Positions 37,548 through 45,928 of a DNA stretch of 64,000 nucleotides are shown here, in pieces. Both the position numbers and the translations under genes were made by a program. How positions within the stretch are numbered: the stretch's first letter is position 1; every line of letters starts with the position of its first letter. The notes under the pieces were generated by a model, which was not told the origin of the DNA, ran no database searches, and worked only from the letters and a program-made list of their open reading frames with translations. The DNA comes from a bacterium (GTDB lineage Bacteria; SZUA-79; Acidulodesulfobacterales; Acidulodesulfobacteraceae), in contig QIJE01000001.1 of NCBI GenBank assembly GCA_003232385.1, forward strand, positions 1-64,000, read 5' to 3'.

Positions 37548-38624
37548 CTATAACTGTTTTTGGGATTCAAAATAATCTGCTAAAGGCACTAAGAGTTCAT
37601 CTATATTACCGTCCATAAAAGAAGCCAATTTATGTATCGTTATTCCCGCCCTATGGTCGGTAACCCTGCCCTGAGGAAAATTGTACGTCCTTATCTTTTC
37701 GCTTCTATCGCCGCTTCCTACCATACTTTTCCTGCTTTGTGCCTCTAAACTCTTTTTGTCCGCTTCTATCCTGTCTAATAACCGTGACCTTAATATTCTT
37801 AACGCCTTCGCTTTATTTTTGTGTTGCGACTTTTCATCTTGGCACGTAACCACAAGCCCTGTAGGCATATGTGTAATCCTGACTGCAGAATCGGTGGTGT
37901 TTACGCTCTGACCTCCGTGCCCCGAGGACTTGTAAACGTCTATCCTTAAATCCTCGCTATTTATTTTAAGATCGACTTCCTCCGGTTCCGGCATAACGGC
38001 AACCGTTGCCGCAGACGTATGAACCCTGCCTTGTGTTTCCGTAGCGGGGATCCTTTGTACCCTGTGAACTCCGCTTTCATTCCGTAAGAAACGGTATGCA
38101 CCCTTGCCTCTCACGGAAGCTATAACTTCTTTTAAGCCCCCCGAAGACGAAAAACTCAACGAAATAGTTTCAAAATTAAATTTTTTATTCAAAGCATATT
38201 TATTGTACATCTTGAAAAGGTCCAATGCGAAAAGAGCAGCCTCTTCGCCTCCGGTAGCCGCCCTTATTTCGAGCAAAATATCCTTATCCTGCAAATCTTC
38301 CTTGGGATAAAAAAAATCCTTTATTTCTTCGGATAATTTAGATGCTTTATTGCTTAAAGAATCTATCTCTTCCGTCTCTAAGGCTACCAATGCTTCGTCG
38401 GGTTCGTTCTTAAGCAATTTTTTGAGGTCTTTGATATCAGATTCTATTTTATTATATTCAGAAAATTGCTCCGCGGTTTTTTTAATTAAATTATATTGTT
38501 TGAAAAGCTCTTTTACTTGTTCGTTAAATCCCTTAGGGCTTTCTTCTTGTATTCTGTCGTATAACTCTTTTGATTTATCGAGTGATACTTGGGCTTTTTT
38601 TCTTAAAATATCGTCTAATATCAA
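37548..38624 (-). CDS. prfA: Peptide chain release factor 1
   Basis: 358 residues, standard RF1. The catalytic GGQ is in SSGHGGQSVNTTDSAVRITH (about 230). The codon-recognition region near 185 contains RVQRIPATETQGRVHTSA, with the PAT-type tripeptide that reads UAG and UAA. The start is TTG with an AAAGGAT site. Confidence 0.96.
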   Translation of the reverse strand: MILDDILRKKAQVSLDKSKELYDRIQEESPKGFNEQVKELFKQYNLIKKTAEQFSEYNKIESDIKDLKKLLKNEPDEALVALETEEIDSLSNKASKLSEEIKDFFYPKEDLQDKDILLEIRAATGGEEAALFALDLFKMYNKYALNKKFNFETISLSFSSSGGLKEVIASVRGKGAYRFLRNESGVHRVQRIPATETQGRVHTSAATVAVMPEPEEVDLKINSEDLRIDVYKSSGHGGQSVNTTDSAVRITHMPTGLVVTCQDEKSQHKNKAKALRILRSRLLDRIEADKKSLEAQSRKSMVGSGDRSEKIRTYNFPQGRVTDHRAGITIHKLASFMDGNIDELLVPLADYFESQKQL

Positions 38625-38701
38625 AATATATCCTTTTAATTAAACAAGTATGCGGATTTTTTACAGATTAGCTGTAGATTAAATTAATAAACAATTGACG
38701 A

Positions 38702-39406
38702 TTAATTATCGTCATGCGACCATGACGCCCTGGTTTCTGAGGGTTTTCCGCAAGAAAATTCGCCCTCCGAACAGTTTCCCGTCACGCAAGCCGGACCCGC
38801 ATCGATAAAAACCGACGGTGCAAGGGGGAAAACAAGTTTAAACATTTCCTGTGCAACGCGCCTAATTTCCCATTGTGCCCTTTCGCATCCCCTTAGCCTA
38901 AAAAAATGCAGAAGCTCTCTTGCATTCATTGTAAATATAAGCTGGGTTTCCGTCGCGTTTGGAAGTATGTATCTGGCATCTTCCGCAGGAACATTATTGT
39001 CAAGAAAATAACCGTATAAAGAGAAAATATCGCTTATTGCTTTGTTATATCTCTCCAAAAATTCGCTATTTTCGGCAATAGAATCCGGTATAACGTACTT
39101 TGGTTTTGTCTCCTTGACATACCTCTGACTTCTCTGAGAGTATGACGCCATACGATGCCTAACTAATTGATGAGAGGCGCTCCTCGAAAGATTTTCCACT
39201 CCGAAAGTAAAATTGGAATGCTCCAGCACCGATTCATGTCCCGAAGACCTTATTTTTTTGATCAATTTCCTTGCCTTTTCTAAACCTTTTTCACCTTCAT
39301 TGAAATAGCTTTCTATTTCGGCGATGCCATAAGAACTATAACAAAGCCTAGCGGCTATCGCAATAGTTACTTCCGGTTTAGAAGTGTAATTAATAAGTTT
39401 GACCAT
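38702..39406 (-). CDS. thyX: FAD-dependent thymidylate synthase
   Basis: About 234 residues. The ThyX signature R-H-R-x7-S is in QLVRHRMASYSQRSQRY (about 83-99), with NARELLHFFRLR later. It methylates dUMP using methylene-THF and NAD(P)H through FAD. The ATG at 39406 (MVKLINYTS) is preferred over an in-frame TTG at 39418. ThyX in place of ThyA is common in anaerobes. Confidence 0.94.
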   Translation of the reverse strand: MVKLINYTSKPEVTIAIAARLCYSSYGIAEIESYFNEGEKGLEKARKLIKKIRSSGHESVLEHSNFTFGVENLSRSASHQLVRHRMASYSQRSQRYVKETKPKYVIPDSIAENSEFLERYNKAISDIFSLYGYFLDNNVPAEDARYILPNATETQLIFTMNARELLHFFRLRGCERAQWEIRRVAQEMFKLVFPLAPSVFIDAGPACVTGNCSEGEFSCGKPSETRASWSHDDN

Positions 39407-39451
39407 TAAAATAATCAAGGAAAGAATATAAAAAACTTTCTTTATTTCTTC

Positions 39452-39667
39452 TTACTTTTTATTTTTGTTTAGATTTCCATATTTTTTATTAAACTTCTCA
39501 ATTCTTCCTGCGCTGTCAATGAATTTTTGCTTACCGGTATAAAAAGGATGGCATTTAGAGCATATGTCGGCATGAATTTCCTTAACCGTACTGCCCGTAA
39601 TAAATTCTTCACCGCAGGCACATTTTACCTTTGTCTGATAAATTTCAGGATGTATCCCTTCTTTCAT
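39452..39667 (-). CDS. rpmE: Ribosomal protein bL31, zinc-binding type
   Basis: 71 residues. The zinc-binding cysteines are in KCACGEEF and [14 protein letters not shown], marking the C+ form (not the zinc-free paralogue). It bridges the 50S and 30S subunits. Confidence 0.95.
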   Translation of the reverse strand: MKEGIHPEIYQTKVKCACGEEFITGSTVKEIHADICSKCHPFYTGKQKFIDSAGRIEKFNKKYGNLNKNKK

Positions 39668-39711
39668 TTTTTATGTGCTCCTTAAAATAGATTTTTAATA
39701 TTATCTAATTC

Positions 39712-40464
39712 TTAATTGTAATATTTTAAAATAAAATTTTCAACCTTTTTTATGTCATTGGGAACATCTACAGGAATAGTAGATACTCCGACGGTTTCAA
39801 CCTTTATCCTATAACCGTTTTCTATTGCCCTAAGTTGTTCGAGCATCTCTTTCTTTTCCAAATAAGAAGCCGGCATTTTTCCGAATTCTATGAGAAAATC
39901 TCTTGTATAGCCGTAAAAGCCAAGATGTTTGTAACCGAAAACACCCTTAAAATCCTTGAGGGACAAAGCCCCCTCTCTGTCATAAGGCACCGGACTTCTT
40001 GAAAAATAAATACCGTAATCGTTTTTATCGACCACGACCTTTACGTTGTTCGGGTCAATAAATTCTTCATAAGAGTAAATCGGCGTTTTAACGCTCGTGT
40101 ATAAAACGGTATCGTCTTCCCTAAGGGGTCTTACCAGCGCTTCTACTATCTCGGCATTTACCAACGGTTCATCCCCCTGGATATTTAAAATCACGTCGGC
40201 GGAAATACCGCTTGCAACCTCTATTATTCTATCGGTGCCGGTTTGATGTGATTCTTTCGTCATCACGACGTTTGCCCCGAATCCCCTGCAGACATCGTAA
40301 ATACGCTGATCTTCCGTAGCAATTATGACATCGGATAACATCGAAGATTTCATTATGTTTTCATAAACATGTTTTATCATAGGCTTGCCCATAATCTCGG
40401 CAAGCGGCTTTCCTTCAAAGCGACTTGATTTATATCTGGCGGGTATTACCGCAACTATTTTCAT
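39712..40464 (-). CDS. kdsB: 3-deoxy-manno-octulosonate (CMP-KDO) cytidylyltransferase
   Basis: 250 residues. The nucleotide-binding start IPARYKSSRFEGKPLAEIMG, ILNIQGDEPLV (metal-binding Asp near 98) and IYFSRSPVPYDR are characteristic. It activates KDO for the lipopolysaccharide inner core, direct evidence for an outer membrane with LPS. Confidence 0.96.
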   Translation of the reverse strand: MKIVAVIPARYKSSRFEGKPLAEIMGKPMIKHVYENIMKSSMLSDVIIATEDQRIYDVCRGFGANVVMTKESHQTGTDRIIEVASGISADVILNIQGDEPLVNAEIVEALVRPLREDDTVLYTSVKTPIYSYEEFIDPNNVKVVVDKNDYGIYFSRSPVPYDREGALSLKDFKGVFGYKHLGFYGYTRDFLIEFGKMPASYLEKKEMLEQLRAIENGYRIKVETVGVSTIPVDVPNDIKKVENFILKYYN

Positions 40465-40495
40465 ATTTAATCACCGGGGGTTAATGATATATTTT

Positions 40496-41251
40496 CTATT
40501 GTACTTTGGTTATATACACGTCATATCCGTATTTCGAGATAATCTTGGCAAAACCGTAGGCGTCTTTTAGATTTTTAAAACTACCGAATATTACTTTATA
40601 ATATAAAACACCGTTTATCGTTTTTGTTACCAAATGAACCCCGGGGACAAATTTTTTTATCTTTTTGATTTCCCTAAGCGCCATAGACTTCTTCGTATAT
40701 GCGGCAAACTGCAGAGTATAGCCGAGAAAAGGCGCAATATATTTTTCATTATATCCGTTTACGTAACTTTTTGAGACGGGTTTAGATCCAAGATATTGTA
40801 TTCTGACTAATGCAGTTCCGGGGCCTATCATATCCAGCGCTCTCGCCGCCGCATAAGACAAATCCATAATTCTATCCCCGTAATACGGTCCCCTGTCGTT
40901 CACGTACACCTCAACGCTTCTATGGTTTTTCAAGTTCGTAACATAGGCATAACTATCCAACGGAAGTGTTTTTGACGCAGCCGTTAAATCATACATATTA
41001 TAAATTTGCCCGCTTGCGGTCGGTCTTCCCTGAAACCCGGGACCATACCATGAGGCTATTCCCACTTCGACATTATGCGAAATTCGTCTCGGCGGATAAT
41101 ATTTATGCGGCGGAGACGACCCGCCGGAATATTCGCCACCTATTATATACGGAACACAACCCGAAAGCCCGATTGCAAAAATAAAAAAAAACAAAAATAA
41201 TAACTCGTATATTAACTTATTGCGAAATAAATCTATCTTTACTATTTTCAT
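40496..41251 (-). CDS. rlpA: RlpA-like septal lytic transglycosylase lipoprotein with SPOR domain
   Basis: 251 residues. A lipoprotein signal ends at C32 (lipobox LSGC). The RlpA double-psi beta-barrel is about 65-150 (GIASWYGPGFQGRPTASGQIY with the catalytic Glu position replaced by Gln/Gly context, VYVNDRGPYYGDRIMDLSYAAARAL). A C-terminal SPOR-type domain at about 178-250 binds denuded glycan at the septum. In Pseudomonas RlpA cuts peptide-free glycan strands during division. Confidence 0.9.
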   Translation of the reverse strand: MKIVKIDLFRNKLIYELLFLFFFIFAIGLSGCVPYIIGGEYSGGSSPPHKYYPPRRISHNVEVGIASWYGPGFQGRPTASGQIYNMYDLTAASKTLPLDSYAYVTNLKNHRSVEVYVNDRGPYYGDRIMDLSYAAARALDMIGPGTALVRIQYLGSKPVSKSYVNGYNEKYIAPFLGYTLQFAAYTKKSMALREIKKIKKFVPGVHLVTKTINGVLYYKVIFGSFKNLKDAYGFAKIISKYGYDVYITKVQ

Positions 41252-41297
41252 TATACCGCTTATTTATCATAAGATAAATATTTTTAAATTTTAACAA

Positions 41298-41327
41298 TTG
41301 ACAATATCATAACGTATCCTATATAAT
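41298..41327 (+). promoter_or_regulatory. Promoter of the SAM-riboswitch operon
   Basis: Perfect -35 TTGACA (41298-41303) and perfect -10 TATAAT (41322-41327), 18-bp spacer. Transcription from about 41334 would read a leader of some 270 nt containing the riboswitch. Confidence 0.78.
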
Positions 41328-41405
41328 ATAACCTATACATAAAATAATTCAAACGGTTCTTTATAATTTATAGCAAATGTATTTCCACGGGTTTATTGCC
41401 CGTGA

Positions 41406-41505
41406 TTCTTATCGAGAGCGGTAGAGGGACGGGCCCGTTGAAACCGCAGCAACCAATGTTAAAATTGGTGCTAATTCCCGCAGGTTTATTCCTGGAAGAT
41501 AAGAA
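41406..41505 (+). promoter_or_regulatory. SAM-I (S-box) riboswitch aptamer
   Basis: P1 pairs TTCTTATC (41406-41413) with GATAAGAA (41498-41505). Inside are the S-box landmarks: GAGAGCGGTAGAGGGAC, GGCCCGTTGAAACCGC, AGCAACC with the pseudoknot partner, a GGTGCTAATTCC stretch, and a final stem before P1. One nucleotide upstream of P1 sits an extra hairpin, CACGGG-7 nt loop-CCCGTG (41386-41404). When SAM binds, P1 is stabilised and the downstream terminator forms. Without SAM, the 3' strand of P1 and AAGAAGAAAGG can instead pair with CCTCTTCTTC as an antiterminator. It controls the six-gene sulfur operon. Confidence 0.93.
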
Positions 41506-41517
41506 GAAAGGATTATT

Positions 41518-41560
41518 AAACCTCTTCTTCTATAATTCGTTAGGAAGAAGAGGTTTTTTT
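41518..41560 (+). terminator. Riboswitch expression-platform terminator
   Basis: A perfect stem: AAACCTCTTCTTC (41518-41530) pairs with GAAGAAGAGGTTT (41544-41556) around a 13-nt loop and runs into seven T. Its 5' arm is the same stretch that can pair with the sequence following P1, giving the mutually exclusive switch. It lies 42 nt before thrC. Confidence 0.92.
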
Positions 41561-41601
41561 ATTTATATCTATAGATAACAATATAAATATGAGGAAAAAA
41601 A

Positions 41602-42849
41602 ATGTTTGTTAAAGGTTTGAAATGCCGCGAATGCGGAAAAGAATATCCGGATAGCCCGCTTTATGTTTGCGACTATTGTTTCGGGCCGCTTGAGGTCAAT
41701 TACGATTACGATAAAATTAAAAAAGAAATAACCGTCGATAAAATCAGATCCAGAGAGCCTAATATGTGGCGCTATCGAGAACTTCTTCCTATAAAAGGGG
41801 AAATTACGATCGGCAAAGACGTCGGCTATACCCCGCTGGTAAAAGCCGATAACCTTGCAAAAGCCCTTGGGGTTAAAAAATTATATATTAAAAACGATTC
41901 CGTAAATTTTCCGACGTTATCCTTTAAAGATAGAGTGGTTTCCGTCGCGATAGCAAAGGCTAAGGAATTCGGCTTTAAAATAGTGGCGTGCGCCTCTACG
42001 GGAAATCTTGCAAATTCGGTTGCGGCGCTGACGGCTTCCGCAGGCTACGAAAGCTACGTATTTATTCCTTCAAACCTTGAAATAGGAAAGGTGTTGGGAA
42101 CCTTAATCTACGATACCAATTTAATCAAGATTAACGGAAGCTACGACAGGGTCAATAGGCTGTGCACCGAAATTGCGGGAAAACACGACTGGGCATTCGT
42201 CAACATAAACTTGAGACCTTACTATGCCGAAGGATCGAAATCTCTCACCTTTGAAATGATCGAACAGCTTGGGTTTAAAGTCCCCGATAATATAGTAGTC
42301 CCTATGGCAGGAGGTTCTTTGATTACGAAGGTAGGGAAGGCCATAGACGAATTTGAATATTGCGGCCTGTTAAAAGAAAGACCGAAGACGAAGATTTTCG
42401 GCGCACAGGCTAAGGGATGTAACCCGATAACCGCTGCCGTTAAGGAAAAAAGGGAATTCATTAAACCGGTCAGAACCCCGGATACTATTGCAAAATCCCT
42501 TGCAATAGGGAACCCTGCCGACGGATATTACGCATCCGACCTCATGAACAAAACAGGGGGATACGGTGAGGATGTAACGGACGAAGAAATAGTAGAAGGA
42601 ATGAAACTTTTAGCCGGCACGGAAGGAATATTCACGGAAACGGCAGGCGGGGTAACCGTAGCTGTGGCAAAAAAACTTATAGACAAAGGCTACATAAATA
42701 AAAGTGAGACTACCGTCCTTGCAATAACCGGAAATGGTTTGAAAACCTTGGAGGCTTTGACCGGAAAACTAAAAGAACCCGCAACGATAGAGCCAAATCT
42801 CGAAGAGTTTGAAAAAGTGTTAGCTAAAATCAGAGAAAAAAATAATTAA
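41602..42849 (+). CDS. thrC: Threonine synthase family protein (SAM-controlled)
   Basis: 415 residues, fold-type II PLP enzyme. An N-terminal zinc-ribbon-like part has C-x2-C and C-x2-C (CRECGKEYP, CDYCFG). The PLP lysine is in TLSFKDRVVSVAIAKA (about 114), and CASTGNLANSVAALTA (about 134-149) is the phosphate-binding loop. The sequence matches threonine synthase, which acts on O-phosphohomoserine. The oddity is regulation: it is the first gene behind a SAM-I riboswitch and leads a thiocarboxylate sulfur operon. It may therefore be a paralogue that puts sulfur on O-phosphohomoserine rather than water; that is inference. Confidence 0.88.
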   Translation: MFVKGLKCRECGKEYPDSPLYVCDYCFGPLEVNYDYDKIKKEITVDKIRSREPNMWRYRELLPIKGEITIGKDVGYTPLVKADNLAKALGVKKLYIKNDSVNFPTLSFKDRVVSVAIAKAKEFGFKIVACASTGNLANSVAALTASAGYESYVFIPSNLEIGKVLGTLIYDTNLIKINGSYDRVNRLCTEIAGKHDWAFVNINLRPYYAEGSKSLTFEMIEQLGFKVPDNIVVPMAGGSLITKVGKAIDEFEYCGLLKERPKTKIFGAQAKGCNPITAAVKEKREFIKPVRTPDTIAKSLAIGNPADGYYASDLMNKTGGYGEDVTDEEIVEGMKLLAGTEGIFTETAGGVTVAVAKKLIDKGYINKSETTVLAITGNGLKTLEALTGKLKEPATIEPNLEEFEKVLAKIREKNN

Positions 42850-42878
42850 TAACGAACTAACAGTAAAAGGAGGATTAA

Positions 42879-43394
42879 ATGTCGATAAAAGTCAGAATAC
42901 CCACACCGTTAAGGTCTTTAACGGACGGAAAAGCTGAGGTCGAGACCGACGGCGTTACCATCATAGAGGTAATAGACAACTTAGAAAATAATTTTCCGGG
43001 CATCAAAGAAAGGATATGCGAACAAAATAACCGGATTAGAAGATTCGTCAACGTTTATCTTAACGATGAAGACATAAGATTTATGGACAATATAAATTCT
43101 CCCGTTAAAGATGGAAACGTTATTTCTATTATTCCCGCAATTGCCGGGGGGGCAGCCGAAAGAAAAAAATTCTATCTTAACTATCCTCAGGAAGCTATCA
43201 AAGAGCCCCTGATATATCTTGTCGGCAAGAATTATAACATCATTACGAATATCAGAAGTGCGAGTATATCTAATGATATCGGCATAATTGCAATAGAATT
43301 AGAGGGCGAATCGCAGGAGATTGAAAAAGCGGTTAAATTTTTAGAATCTAAGGGGATAACGGTAGAACCGATTGTCCTTGACGTCGTGGAATAA
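42879..43394 (+). CDS. MoaD/ThiS-like sulfur carrier fused to a NIL domain
   Basis: 171 residues. Residues 1-91 are a beta-grasp ubiquitin-like carrier ending in IIPAIAGG (G90-G91), the tail that normally ends such proteins and becomes a thiocarboxylate. Here it continues with AAERKKF and a NIL domain (about 97-171), a ferredoxin-like fold associated with methionine proteins such as MetN. To act as a carrier the fusion would have to be cut after Gly-Gly, and a JAMM protease is encoded five genes on. Start has AGGAGG. An ancestor-type comparison is CysO of Mycobacterium or HcyS of Wolinella. Confidence 0.85.
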   Translation: MSIKVRIPTPLRSLTDGKAEVETDGVTIIEVIDNLENNFPGIKERICEQNNRIRRFVNVYLNDEDIRFMDNINSPVKDGNVISIIPAIAGGAAERKKFYLNYPQEAIKEPLIYLVGKNYNIITNIRSASISNDIGIIAIELEGESQEIEKAVKFLESKGITVEPIVLDVVE

Positions 43395-43438
43395 ATTACG
43401 CGGGCTTAAACCAATGTCAAATTAACGGAGATTAAATT

Positions 43439-44242
43439 TTGGAATTCACCGAAGAGCAGATTAAGAGATATGCAAGACATATAATATTGCCGGAAGTAGG
43501 CGGCAAAGGACAGGAAAGATTGTTGTCGTCTAAGGTTTTATTGATTGGAGCCGGCGGACTTGGTGCTCCCTGCGGATACTATTTGGGAGCGGCAGGAATA
43601 GGGACGCTGGGGATAGTAGACTTTGATACCGTCGATTTATCCAACCTTCAAAGGCAGATATGGCACGGAACCGCTGATGTAGGAAGGTATAAGGTGGATT
43701 CCGCAAGCGATTCTATCGCAAGAATTAACCCCGATGTCAGCGTTATTACTTATAAAGAAAAAATTGATTCTAAAAATATTAAAGATTTAATAAAGGATTA
43801 TGACGTAATAATAGATGCAACCGATAACTTCCCCACAAGATACTTAATAAATGATGCCTGTTATTTTATGAGAAAACCTCTTGTTTATGGTTCTCTATTC
43901 AGATTTGACGGACAGGCAACGGTATTTTTACCGGGAGAAGGACCTTGCTATAGATGCCTATTTCCTGCTCCTCCGCCCGTCGGTTTAGTTCCAAGTTGTC
44001 AGGAATCAGGGGTACTCGGGGTACTACCCGGAATTATAGGCGCAATTCAGGCAAACGAGGCTATAAAGATTATTCTCGGGGTCGGTAAAACGCTAAACGG
44101 AAGGCTTTTAATATATGATGCACTTGACATGAGGTTTACCGAAATGAAACTGAGAAAGGATAAAGCATGTCCGTTATGCGGCGAAAATCCAAGCGTTTTT
44201 GACTTGATAGATTACGAAAATTTTTGCGATGTTAGGAATTGA
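43439..44242 (+). CDS. MoeB/ThiF-type sulfur-carrier adenylyltransferase (E1-like)
   Basis: 267 residues. The ATP-binding loop IGAGGLGAPCGYYLGAAG (about 37-54), the Asp in VDFDTVDLSNLQRQIWH, and the R-rich arginine finger at the start (KRYARHIILPEVG) are present. Zinc cysteines are CYRC (about 178-181) and CPLC (about 243-246). The catalytic-Cys loop is VPSCQESG. There is no C-terminal rhodanese domain. It would adenylylate the C-terminal Gly of the carrier once exposed. The start is TTG with a GGAG site. Confidence 0.9.
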   Translation: MEFTEEQIKRYARHIILPEVGGKGQERLLSSKVLLIGAGGLGAPCGYYLGAAGIGTLGIVDFDTVDLSNLQRQIWHGTADVGRYKVDSASDSIARINPDVSVITYKEKIDSKNIKDLIKDYDVIIDATDNFPTRYLINDACYFMRKPLVYGSLFRFDGQATVFLPGEGPCYRCLFPAPPPVGLVPSCQESGVLGVLPGIIGAIQANEAIKIILGVGKTLNGRLLIYDALDMRFTEMKLRKDKACPLCGENPSVFDLIDYENFCDVRN

Positions 44243-44310
44243 GCAATTAAATTGCCGTTCCGGCACCGCGTAAATAATAAAAATATATTTAAAACCGGAG
44301 TATAGATTAA

Positions 44311-44559
44311 ATGTCTGACTGCATCAGCAATGCCGAATTAAACATAAAGGGTGAAATTTGCCCCTTTACGTTCGTAAAATCAAAACTTGCATTAGAAAAA
44401 ATGAAAAAAGGTGAAATTCTCAGGGTTATCGTCGATTATGAACCCGCTATTCGAAACGTTCCTCGTTCGATGGAAGAACAGGGGCACAAAGTCTTGTCTA
44501 CCGGAAAAATCAATGATACCGATTATGAAATTATCGTAGAAAAAGATGGAAAAAGATAA
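44311..44559 (+). CDS. TusA/SirA-family sulfur-transfer protein
   Basis: 82 residues. The active Cys lies in ICPFTFVKSKLALEKM (about 17-32), the CPxP-like motif of TusA with Thr for the second Pro (CPFT). The later VPRSMEEQGH is typical. It probably carries a persulfide and could hand sulfur to the adenylylated carrier. It overlaps the cysM-like gene by 14 bp. Confidence 0.87.
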   Translation: MSDCISNAELNIKGEICPFTFVKSKLALEKMKKGEILRVIVDYEPAIRNVPRSMEEQGHKVLSTGKINDTDYEIIVEKDGKR

Positions 44560-45478
44560 CAGTTATTTGCCTCGTTTATTCAGCCCGCTATCCAACATCG
44601 GCAGTACCGGCGCGGTTATGTTAAATAAAGTAATTAATCTTGACACCGGTTCAAAATTATATGCAAAATTAGAGGGACTCAACCCCGGCGGCTCGGTTAA
44701 GGATAGACCGGCATTGTATATGATAAAAAATGCCGTCGAAAAGGGCCTTTTAAAGAAAGACGGCATGACTATAATTGATTCTTCTTCCGGAAATACCGGA
44801 ATTTCATATGCCATGATAGGTGCGTTTTTGGGAATTAAGGTTAAAATTTACGCCCCCGCCAACATGAGCGAAGAAAGAAAGAAAATAATACGACTTTTCG
44901 GAACCGAATTAATTCTTACACCGGCGGAAGAAAGCCATGACGGAGCAATAAAAAGGTCGATGGAGGAATATAAAAGGGGTGGGAAGGATTTATATTACAT
45001 GCCTGACCAGTACAATAACCCTCTTAATCCGCTGGCGCATTACGAAACCACGGCGATAGAGCTTATCAATCAAACCGGCGGAAATATCGACTATTTTGTA
45101 ACCGGCATCGGCACGGGCGGAACGATACTGGGCGTAGGAAAAAGACTTAAAGAATATAACGATAAAATTAAGATTATAGCTGTTGTTCCGGACAATGCAA
45201 TGCACGGCATAGAGGGCTGGAAATATAATTACTCGTTTAACTTTGAGGGTTTTGACCATAATAAAATCATAGATGATTTTATAGAGGTAGATACTGAAGG
45301 CAGTTATTCGATGCTTAAAAGGATTATCAAAGAGGAAGGGCTTTTGTGCGGATTTTCATCGGGGGCCAACGTATACGGCATATCTATGCTTGCAAATAAA
45401 TATAGAGGAAACTACACAACGATATTACCCGACACGGGCTCAAGATATCTTTCGACGAGGGTATTTACCGAGTTATAA
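44546..45478 (+). CDS. Cysteine synthase family PLP enzyme (CysM-like)
   Basis: 310 residues, fold-type II. The PLP lysine is K52 in NPGGSVKDRPALYMI. SSGNTGISYAM (about 79-89) is the substrate loop and GTGGTILGVGKRL (about 190-202) binds the phosphate of PLP. It is closest to CysM, which in Mycobacterium accepts O-phosphoserine and a CysO thiocarboxylate. The operon places it with exactly that partner set. Product could be cysteine or homocysteine. The start codon lies inside tusA. Confidence 0.88.
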   Translation: MEKDNSYLPRLFSPLSNIGSTGAVMLNKVINLDTGSKLYAKLEGLNPGGSVKDRPALYMIKNAVEKGLLKKDGMTIIDSSSGNTGISYAMIGAFLGIKVKIYAPANMSEERKKIIRLFGTELILTPAEESHDGAIKRSMEEYKRGGKDLYYMPDQYNNPLNPLAHYETTAIELINQTGGNIDYFVTGIGTGGTILGVGKRLKEYNDKIKIIAVVPDNAMHGIEGWKYNYSFNFEGFDHNKIIDDFIEVDTEGSYSMLKRIIKEEGLLCGFSSGANVYGISMLANKYRGNYTTILPDTGSRYLSTRVFTEL

Positions 45479-45499
45479 TTAATAACATATTTCAATTTT

Positions 45500-45928
45500 A
45501 TGGCTATAATAATTCCAAAAAACGAATTTGAAATAATTAAAAAACATGCCGCCAAAATTTTTCCATATGAGGCATGCGGCGGACTTTTGGGAAAAATAGA
45601 AGGGGACGATAAAATTATCGTAAAAGCTTACCCCGCCGAAAACCGCTTCGGAAAGATAACATGGGACAGTTTTGAGATTGAACCCAAAGATATGCTTGAA
45701 ATGGACAAAATTTCCAGAAAAGAAGGCCTTGAAATTTTAGGGTTTTATCATTCTCACCCCAACCATCCGGCAATACCTTCCAATTTTGACATAAACGCCT
45801 CCTGGCCTTATTACTCTTACGTTATTCTTTCGGTTAAGGGTAATGAAGATATCACCGATATTAAAAGCTATCTGATGCCGGATAAGAATTCTACGCCGGT
45901 TGCGGAAGAAGTGACTATAATCGATTAA
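45500..45928 (+). CDS. JAMM/MPN+ metalloprotease (Mec/QbsD-like)
   Basis: 142 residues. The JAMM site is complete: Glu in FPYEACGGLLG (about 25), then H-x-H-P and Asp in YHSHPNHPAIPSNFD (about 84-98), with Ser before the Asp. In Mycobacterium Mec releases cysteine from the CysO-Cys adduct. Other members remove C-terminal residues from a carrier. Here it may do both, since the carrier is fused to a NIL domain. It overlaps the convergent gene by TTAA. Confidence 0.9.
   Translation: MAIIIPKNEFEIIKKHAAKIFPYEACGGLLGKIEGDDKIIVKAYPAENRFGKITWDSFEIEPKDMLEMDKISRKEGLEILGFYHSHPNHPAIPSNFDINASWPYYSYVILSVKGNEDITDIKSYLMPDKNSTPVAEEVTIID

Noticed and set aside
39419-39451. Short GAAAG/CTTTC stem after rpmE as a terminator
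   Set aside because: Five base pairs with a T-rich loop but no G/C clamp or T-run after it; not convincing.
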